Source: Muribaculaceae bacterium
GTDB lineage: Bacteria; Bacteroidota; Bacteroidia; Bacteroidales; Muribaculaceae
NCBI GenBank assembly: GCA_902836725.1
Contig: CADFRV010000077.1
Coordinates: 1 to 10,319 of the forward strand
DNA: 10,319 nucleotides
Direction: 5' to 3'
Part shown: positions 5,635 through 10,319 of the stretch, one piece after another
How the letters are laid out: the number at the start of each line of letters is the position of its first letter
Numbering within the stretch: the stretch's first letter is position 1
Position numbers and translations under genes: made by a program
Notes under the pieces: model-generated
The model's input: only the letters and a program-made list of their open reading frames with translations
The model's database searches: none
Told to the model about the DNA's origin: nothing

Positions 5635-8600
5635 ATGACGAAGTTTTTTAATCTTATGGCGGCAGTGGTTGCCGCAGGAATTTCATTTCCGTCATTGGCG
5701 GCCGAAACTCCGCCGGTAATCCCGCAGATGAAAGGCATGGTTGTCTCGTCTGCCAATTCAGATCCCACCGGTCTATGGACATTGCCTACATCCTCCGATG
5801 GCGAGTGGACAATGGATATTGCAATGGATCCAGGTTATGCCACATTCTACGGGGGTATATTGAGTGGCGACACATATTACGCTACCAGATGCAACGCCCA
5901 GTATGGCGCCATCGTGTATGTGGATGCCTACTCGATGGAGGATGGCAAAAAGTTATGGACAAATTATCCTAAGCTGACGGCCCTTCCTTATGATCTCACA
6001 CACAATCCTTATGATGACAAGATCTACGGTTTCTTCTCGAACGAGAAAAATACCGGTATGGTTTTCGGTACTATATCCTATGATCAGTCGGGCGAGACTG
6101 TAACTCCCATCAAAGAGATGGACGGCACATGGGTGGCTATTGCCGCCGCGCCTTCCGGCGACATGTATGCCATCTCTTCTGATGTGGTAATTGTGGGAAC
6201 ATCGGCTACAGTAAACTCCTCATCGCTTCACAAGATAGACCGTCTTACAGGTGAGACGACTCTGATCGGCGAGACCGGGCAGCTTCCTCTTCTCACCGGT
6301 TCGGCCACCATTGATCCCCGCAGCGGACGCATGTTCTGGACTGTCGGTACCGGCGATGACAATACCTTCATGTGTGAGGTGGACCTTACCACCGGTGTGG
6401 CGACAAAGGTGATGGATTTTACAGGAAGGCAGCAGGTGGTAGGACTGTATGTGCCGACGCCTCCCGCCGAGGATGACGCGCCTGCAGCAGTGACCGACCT
6501 TGCCGCAGCCTTCGACGGAGGCTCGCTTACAGGCAAGCTGACCTTCAAAGCGCCTGTGGCACTTTACGACGGCACTCCCGCCTCTGGAAATCTTACCTAT
6601 ACCATTCTCTCGAACGGAGTGGAGATCAAAACCGGTGAAACCTCTTTCGGCGCTTCCGTCACAGCAGACGTCACTGTGGCCGGGCGCGGAAATTATGAAT
6701 TCACCGTGTCAGTGGCAAATGACAAGGGCTCTTCGCCGAAAGTTACATTGGAAAAATTCGTAGGCTTCGGCACTCCGGCAGCTCCTGAAGGGCTGTCTGC
6801 GGAAAATGTCGCAGGTAAGGTGAGTGTCACATGGAGCCCGGTCACCGCTTCGGTAGATGGAGGATATGTGGATGCCGCCGCAGTGAGGTATACTGTAAAA
6901 CGCCTTCCCGGCGATGTGGTGGTAGCAGAGAACATAACCGCTACTTCTGTGGAGGATACTCCTGACGCATCTGCCGGCATGGCTGCATTCAGCTATGTGG
7001 TCACCGCCGACAACCATGGACAGGTATCAGACGGAAGTGAATCCAATAAAGTGGTGTGCGGTATGGCACAGCTCCCATGGACCGAGAATTTCCAGTCCGA
7101 TGCTTCCATAGGCTTTTTCACTGTCATAGATGCTAACGGCGATGGCAAGAGCTGGGAATATTACTCAAATCTTGTAAGAGTAAGATATGGATCTGTGGCA
7201 ATGGATGACTGGCTGATTTCACCTCCCATGAATCTGGAGAGCGGAAAGATGTATTATGCGTCTTTCAAGGCCCGCAGCTCCAACCCGCGTTATCCCGAGA
7301 AGATCGAGGCAAAATGGGGTGCTGGCACAGCGGTTGCCGACATGACTAATGACCTTGTGGAACCGACTACTCTCGGAGGAGACTTCGTGACACTCGGCGG
7401 ATTTATCAAACCGACGGTTTCCGGTACGTATCATCTTGGCCTGCACGGAGTTTCCGATGCTGATATGTACAATCTCGAGGTTTGTGAGATCATGGTGGAG
7501 GATGGCATAAGCGCAGGTGCGCCGGCACATCCCGACGAACTTACGGTGACTCCCTCTCCCGACGGTGAATACAAGGCTACCGTGTCTTTGAAAGCTCCTC
7601 TTCTTGATATGGCTGGTAATGCCGTGGCATCTGTGGATAAAATCGAGCTTAGCCGAGGCGGTCTGCTGATAAAGACTTTCGAGAATCCCGCTCCCGGCGC
7701 CCTGCTTACATATGAGGATGAGCTTGAGGCCGGTGGAGAATTTGTGTACTCGGCAGTGGCATACTGCGGTGCCAGTGTGGGAGAAGCAGCCACAGTGACT
7801 GCATTTATAGGAACACCGGTGGCCGCCGCGCCTGCATCAGTTACCATCAGGGAGACCGCCGACGGCGTGATCTCGCTTTCATGGGAAAAAGTGGCGCTCT
7901 CGGCAGACGGCAATGCCATAAACCCCGACAAGGTACGTTACAATATTTACGATGCCAACAGTTATGGAGATCCCCTGGCTGAAAATATAACCGAAATCCC
8001 TTATGTATTCCAGGCCGTAGAAGAGGGGGCGCAGAAGTTTGTGCAGTACTCAGTGGCTGCTGTGACTGACGGCGGGGAGAGCGGGAAGACCCTCACTTTT
8101 TCGATTGCTGCAGGAACACCCTACGAGGAGTTCCATGAATCTTATGCCGGCGGCGAAGCGTCGACAATCTATACCACCGAACGTATCAACTACGGCAACT
8201 GGGCCATACAGACCGACGATGAGGAGGCTGTGGCTGCTGACGGCGACGGCGGATTCATGGTAATGAACGGGTATTTCTCCGATTATTGCGGATCCATGAC
8301 GACTGGCAAGATCAGCCTCAAGGATATGAAAGCCCCTGCACTCCGTTTCTACAGCTACACTCCCGATGATGCCGGCCTTGATCTCAACAAGCTGGTAGTG
8401 GCGGTAAGCACTGACGGCAGCGAATGGACCGACGTGCTTTCAAAAACCGTGGTAGAGCTTGGCGCCGACAGAGGATGGCATGAAGTGATTGTGCCGCTGA
8501 ACGCATATGCCGGTTCCGATGTATGCCTCCGTTTTACAGCCACCACATCCGCACGTCCCTATATTACCACTTATATAGACAATCTGAGTGTAGAGGATCT

Positions 8601-9969
8601 TACCGGTGTCGATCTTGAGGTTTCCGGCATCACAGCTCCTGTACATGTGAGAACAGGCGAGAAGTTCAAAATCTCCGTGGATCTGGCAAACAACGGATCG
8701 GAAACCGCTGCCGGATTCAATGTAGAACTGTATGCCGATGATGTGCTCTACGACACTGCCGACGACGAGACCATCGAGGCCACCGGCAAAGGCACTGTGG
8801 AATTCACTGTGGAGATGAGCGCTCTTGCCACAGAACCGATAGACTTCAAGGCAATCGTCATACATCCCGACGACGAGATCACCGACAACAACGAGTCGGC
8901 TGTGGCGACTGTCATACCGATGGTATCTACAAAACCGGCTCCCTCCAGCCTTGCTGCCATCAAGTCGGAGACCGGAGTGGAACTCAGTTGGGATGCGCCT
9001 GTGCTTGCCGCCGATCCTGCCGCTGCTGTCACCGATGACTTCGAGAGCACGCCGGCATGGAGCCATTATGCAGACGGATGGGCGATGCGCGACCTTGACA
9101 GAGCCGCTGTCTGCGGTTTCGGTGAGGTGGAATTGCCCGGCATCGATCCAGGAAAGACCCTGGCTTCCTTCTTCACATTCAGCGCTACCGGTATTTTCGA
9201 GGGTAACAGACCTCTGGCCGCACACTCCGGCAAACAGTATCTCGCAGCTTTCGCACGATTTGACAACGGCACAACCGACGACTGGGCTATCTCGCCCGAA
9301 CTGAGCGGCGACGCACAGACCATATCCTTCTATGCACGTAGCTACGGTGCCGACTACCCCGAAGCAATCCAGGTACTTTATTCCACCGGCTCGCTCGATC
9401 CCGCCGACTTCGTTGCAACCGATCTCGATGTGGAGGCCGTACCCGGCACATGGACACTTTATGAGGCGGCTCTCCCGCAGGGCGCACGATATTTCGCTAT
9501 CCGCTCCCATGCCACCAACTCGTTCATGCTCATGGTAGACGATGTCACATATATGCCGCTGTCATCGCATAACCTCGTGCTCTCCGGATACAATGTATAC
9601 CGTGACGGCGAGCGTATCAACTCCACACCTGTCACCGGAACGGAATTCATCGACAATGTTTCCGATCCCGACAACCACTCATGGGTGGTAACCGCTGTGT
9701 ATGAGCAGGGTGAATCAGGCGGATCTAATGTCGCAAAAGCCGAGACCTCTTCATTGGAAGAGACACTGGCCGGAAACATCACCATCAAGGCTGTGGACGG
9801 CATGATAGTCGTGACTGGTTGTGAGGGCATTACTGTCACCGTATCGTCGGTTGACGGCAAACTCATCTACAATGCTCCCGGCAGCGCTGTCACTGAAATC
9901 AGCGTAAGCGCCGGTGTATATGTTGTAAAGGCCGGTCAGACAGTATGCAAGCTCGTAGTTAAAGACTGA
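5635..9969 (+). CDS. Large secreted multidomain protein (FN3 / choice-of-anchor J jelly-roll modules, CARDB-like domain, T9SS-like C-terminus)
   Basis: A 1444-residue secreted protein, probably surface-anchored or released. Signal peptide about 1-22, ending FPSLAA. Residues 35-273 look like a beta-propeller (blade-like SLHKIDRLTGETTLIGE, 197-213). Then FN3-like (283-376), FN3 (380-477) and a jelly roll of the choice-of-anchor J/cleaved-adhesin type (478-625, DDWLISP at 524-530). The same trio follows: FN3-like (632-727), FN3 (731-827) and jelly roll (830-987). A CARDB-like Ig domain spans 990-1096 (FKISVDLANNG, HPDDEITDNNES). An FN3 domain starting at 1098 is interrupted by a third jelly roll (1131-1308, DDWAISP at 1215-1221) and resumes at LSGYNVYRDG (1317-1326). 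The C-terminal domain (1380-1444; VTVSSVDGKLIY, AGVYVVKAG) resembles T9SS type A sorting domains, though a related non-T9SS family such as DUF6383 is possible. No protease or glycosidase motif was found. Such modules bind glycans, proteins or the surface; adhesion is inference. It stands alone, with its own promoter and 3' hairpins. Confidence 0.92.
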   Translation: MTKFFNLMAAVVAAGISFPSLAAETPPVIPQMKGMVVSSANSDPTGLWTLPTSSDGEWTMDIAMDPGYATFYGGILSGDTYYATRCNAQYGAIVYVDAYSMEDGKKLWTNYPKLTALPYDLTHNPYDDKIYGFFSNEKNTGMVFGTISYDQSGETVTPIKEMDGTWVAIAAAPSGDMYAISSDVVIVGTSATVNSSSLHKIDRLTGETTLIGETGQLPLLTGSATIDPRSGRMFWTVGTGDDNTFMCEVDLTTGVATKVMDFTGRQQVVGLYVPTPPAEDDAPAAVTDLAAAFDGGSLTGKLTFKAPVALYDGTPASGNLTYTILSNGVEIKTGETSFGASVTADVTVAGRGNYEFTVSVANDKGSSPKVTLEKFVGFGTPAAPEGLSAENVAGKVSVTWSPVTASVDGGYVDAAAVRYTVKRLPGDVVVAENITATSVEDTPDASAGMAAFSYVVTADNHGQVSDGSESNKVVCGMAQLPWTENFQSDASIGFFTVIDANGDGKSWEYYSNLVRVRYGSVAMDDWLISPPMNLESGKMYYASFKARSSNPRYPEKIEAKWGAGTAVADMTNDLVEPTTLGGDFVTLGGFIKPTVSGTYHLGLHGVSDADMYNLEVCEIMVEDGISAGAPAHPDELTVTPSPDGEYKATVSLKAPLLDMAGNAVASVDKIELSRGGLLIKTFENPAPGALLTYEDELEAGGEFVYSAVAYCGASVGEAATVTAFIGTPVAAAPASVTIRETADGVISLSWEKVALSADGNAINPDKVRYNIYDANSYGDPLAENITEIPYVFQAVEEGAQKFVQYSVAAVTDGGESGKTLTFSIAAGTPYEEFHESYAGGEASTIYTTERINYGNWAIQTDDEEAVAADGDGGFMVMNGYFSDYCGSMTTGKISLKDMKAPALRFYSYTPDDAGLDLNKLVVAVSTDGSEWTDVLSKTVVELGADRGWHEVIVPLNAYAGSDVCLRFTATTSARPYITTYIDNLSVEDLTGVDLEVSGITAPVHVRTGEKFKISVDLANNGSETAAGFNVELYADDVLYDTADDETIEATGKGTVEFTVEMSALATEPIDFKAIVIHPDDEITDNNESAVATVIPMVSTKPAPSSLAAIKSETGVELSWDAPVLAADPAAAVTDDFESTPAWSHYADGWAMRDLDRAAVCGFGEVELPGIDPGKTLASFFTFSATGIFEGNRPLAAHSGKQYLAAFARFDNGTTDDWAISPELSGDAQTISFYARSYGADYPEAIQVLYSTGSLDPADFVATDLDVEAVPGTWTLYEAALPQGARYFAIRSHATNSFMLMVDDVTYMPLSSHNLVLSGYNVYRDGERINSTPVTGTEFIDNVSDPDNHSWVVTAVYEQGESGGSNVAKAETSSLEETLAGNITIKAVDGMIVVTGCEGITVTVSSVDGKLIYNAPGSAVTEISVSAGVYVVKAGQTVCKLVVKD
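6481..8595 (+). repeat. Diverged tandem duplication of an FN3-FN3-jelly-roll module inside the large gene
   Basis: Module 1 covers residues 283-625 (6481-7509) and module 2 residues 632-987 (7528-8595). Parallel marks are: first FN3 ending FVGFGTPAAP versus FIGTPVAAAP; second FN3 with VTWSPVTASVDGGYVDAAAVRY versus LSWEKVALSADGNAINPDKVRY; and VAENIT (430-435) versus LAENIT (781-786). Each is followed by a jelly roll. Identity is low and confined to strand-like motifs, so the duplication is old rather than a recent DNA repeat. Confidence 0.7.
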
Positions 9970-9975
9970 TCCTTC

Positions 9976-10003
9976 ATGGCAAGCGGGTTTAGTCGCCTGC
10001 CAT
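9976..10003 (+). terminator. First hairpin after the large gene
   Basis: ATGGCA (9976-9981) pairs with TGCCAT (9998-10003), and after one A/C mismatch GCG (9983-9985) pairs with CGC (9994-9996). It starts 6 nt after the stop codon. No T-tract follows (CCTAATTAAT), so it may act as a 3'-end stabiliser rather than a strict intrinsic terminator. Confidence 0.4.
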
Positions 10004-10013
10004 CCTAATTAAT

Positions 10014-10052
10014 ACAGGCGCTGTGTCGGCCATTTGCTGGCACAGCGCCTGT
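10014..10052 (+). terminator. Strong hairpin, probable terminator or 3' stabiliser of the large gene
   Basis: ACAGGCGCTGTG (10014-10025) and CACAGCGCCTGT (10041-10052) are exact reverse complements. The inner bases can extend the stem by five more pairs including two G-U wobbles, leaving a 5-nt loop (10031-10035). It is followed by CAATTATG rather than a run of T, so termination would rest on the stem or on Rho. Confidence 0.55.
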
Positions 10053-10075
10053 CAATTATGTATCGATATAAATGA

Positions 10076-10109
10076 AATCAGCCATCCGGATCGATCCGGA
10101 TGGCTGATT
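10076..10109. terminator. Perfect 34-bp palindrome, probable bidirectional terminator hairpin
   Basis: AATCAGCCATCCGGATC (10076-10092) is followed immediately by its exact reverse complement (10093-10109), with no spacer. As RNA it gives a long stem with a 4-nt loop formed from the centre (TCGA). On the plus side it is followed by pyrimidine-rich CATCTTCCTCT, on the minus side by TCATTTATAT, so it can serve both the large gene and a leftward transcript. As DNA it could equally be a dimer-binding site. Confidence 0.55.
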
Positions 10110-10169
10110 CATCTTCCTCTATACAATTATGATAAAGTAAAAAAAGGAGAGAGAGGTCGAGAGGAAATT

Positions 10170-10241
10170 ATGGAAGTAAAGTCAACTAAGATTGGACATC
10201 AAAAATGTACAATCTATATTTGCAGTGAAAAGGTTGATTAA
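10170..10241 (+). CDS. Doubtful 23-residue small ORF
   Basis: An ATG at 10170 preceded by GAGGAAATT (a fair Shine-Dalgarno, in a longer purine-rich tract starting at 10141) opens a frame MEVKSTKIGHQKCTIYICSE plus KVD to a TAA at 10239. The case against it is that the same stretch contains the bipartite element shared with 5524-5545, where it is not coding, and a promoter-like box. It is listed only because of the ribosome-binding context. No homology is known to me. Confidence 0.15.
   Translation: MEVKSTKIGHQKCTIYICSEKVD
10191..10222 (+). promoter_or_regulatory. Rightward promoter reading out of the window
   Basis: ATTG (10191-10194), 20 nt, then TATATTTG (10215-10222): a near-consensus Bacteroidota promoter (TTTG-N19-21-TAnnTTTG). 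Transcription would start near 10229 and leave the window to the right, probably for a gene beyond the edge. Confidence 0.45.
10203..10229 (-). repeat. Bipartite element, copy 2 (inverted relative to 5524-5545)
   Basis: Read on the minus strand: TTCACTGCAAA (10229-10219), 6 nt, TTGTACATTT (10212-10203). Both blocks match copy 1 exactly; only the spacer differs (6 versus 1 nt). It lies just downstream of the predicted start of the leftward promoter and overlaps the rightward -7 box. Confidence 0.55.
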
Positions 10242-10250
10242 TTTCCGGTA

Positions 10251-10282
10251 CAAAGATAAGAGTAATTAAGTCTTGTAACAAA
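10251..10282 (-). promoter_or_regulatory. Strong leftward Bacteroidota promoter
   Basis: On the minus strand TTTG (10282-10279), 20 nt, then TATCTTTG (10258-10251): both boxes match consensus at standard spacing, the best promoter in the window. The predicted start is near 10244. No minus-strand gene follows before the large plus-strand gene, so the product would be a non-coding or antisense RNA. Confidence 0.55.
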
Positions 10283-10319
10283 TAATCAAATAAAAAGTTT
10301 CTTAATAACTGGGAATAGA

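Larger units (their letters stand above)
10066..10244 (-). ncRNA. Candidate small RNA between a strong leftward promoter and the 34-bp palindrome
   Basis: A consensus-quality promoter (10282-10251, minus strand) should start transcription near 10244 heading left. About 135 nt downstream comes a 17-bp perfect stem (10109-10076) followed by TCATTTATAT, which could end the transcript near 10066. No convincing reading frame lies inside; the longest with a possible Shine-Dalgarno is 17 codons and runs through the hairpin. The direction is opposite to the large gene, so this RNA could instead be a 3' antisense of that gene if it reads through. The boundaries are estimates. Confidence 0.3.

Noticed and set aside
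5427..5768. 113-codon minus-strand ORF across the gap before the large gene
   Set aside because: It covers the promoter, leader and signal-peptide codons of the plus-strand gene and has no recognisable features.
8440..9510. 356-codon minus-strand ORF inside the large secreted-protein gene
   Set aside because: Antisense shadow of a continuous 1444-residue frame; Cys- and Gly-rich residue mix without domain features or a promoter.
5524..10229. Mobile element or phase-variable inversion as firm explanation of the inverted bipartite element
   Set aside because: The arms are short and gapped differently, there is no recombinase or transposase nearby, and no target duplication is visible; kept only as an open question.
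10023..10241. 72-codon plus-strand ORF at the right edge
   Set aside because: Its first half runs through two hairpins and the palindrome; only the last 23 codons have any ribosome-binding context, listed separately as doubtful.

Overview
The window looks like chromosomal DNA from the order Bacteroidales (phylum Bacteroidota), possibly Muribaculaceae. The signs are a secreted protein built of fibronectin-III and 'choice-of-anchor J' modules with a type-IX-like C-terminal domain, promoter boxes of the Bacteroidota form TAnnTTTG, AT-rich leaders with little Shine-Dalgarno signal, and HflX and dGTPase sequences of the Bacteroidales kind. The family assignment rests on general appearance and is tentative. 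No RNA gene of known type, transposase, integrase or CRISPR array was seen.

Left part (140-4059, minus strand): three genes in one direction, transcribed hflX -> dgt -> a TPM-domain membrane protein. hflX and dgt are 7 nt apart and dgt and the TPM gene 43 nt apart, so they probably form an operon of housekeeping functions: ribosome-associated GTPase, dNTP triphosphohydrolase and envelope protein. The likely promoter is a TATCTTTG box at 4167-4174. hflX carries an in-frame TAG at its ninth codon. The family-like N-terminus reads from an ATG at 4059 into this stop and resumes in the same frame, so the usable ORF now begins at a GTG at 4011.

Middle (4060-5634): a 444-nt divergent intergenic region, then a plus-strand EamA/DMT-family 10-helix transporter (4504-5433), then a 201-nt gap holding the probable promoter and leader of the next gene.

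Right part (5635-9969): one 1444-residue secreted multidomain protein. It has a signal peptide, a beta-propeller-like N-terminal region, a duplicated module (FN3-FN3-jelly roll, twice), a CARDB-like Ig domain, an FN3 domain with a jelly-roll domain inserted in it, and a C-terminal beta domain like type IX secretion sorting domains. No partner gene is visible; it appears to be monocistronic.

Right edge (9970-10319): no convincing protein gene, but dense signals. There are three successive hairpins (the last a perfect 34-bp palindrome), a very good leftward promoter (TTTG-N20-TATCTTTG) and an opposing rightward one (ATTG-N20-TATATTTG). There is also a bipartite sequence that recurs, inverted, upstream of the large gene. 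The leftward promoter and the palindrome could delimit a small RNA of about 170-180 nt. The points most worth a second look are the hflX nonsense codon, this promoter/hairpin cluster and the inverted bipartite element.
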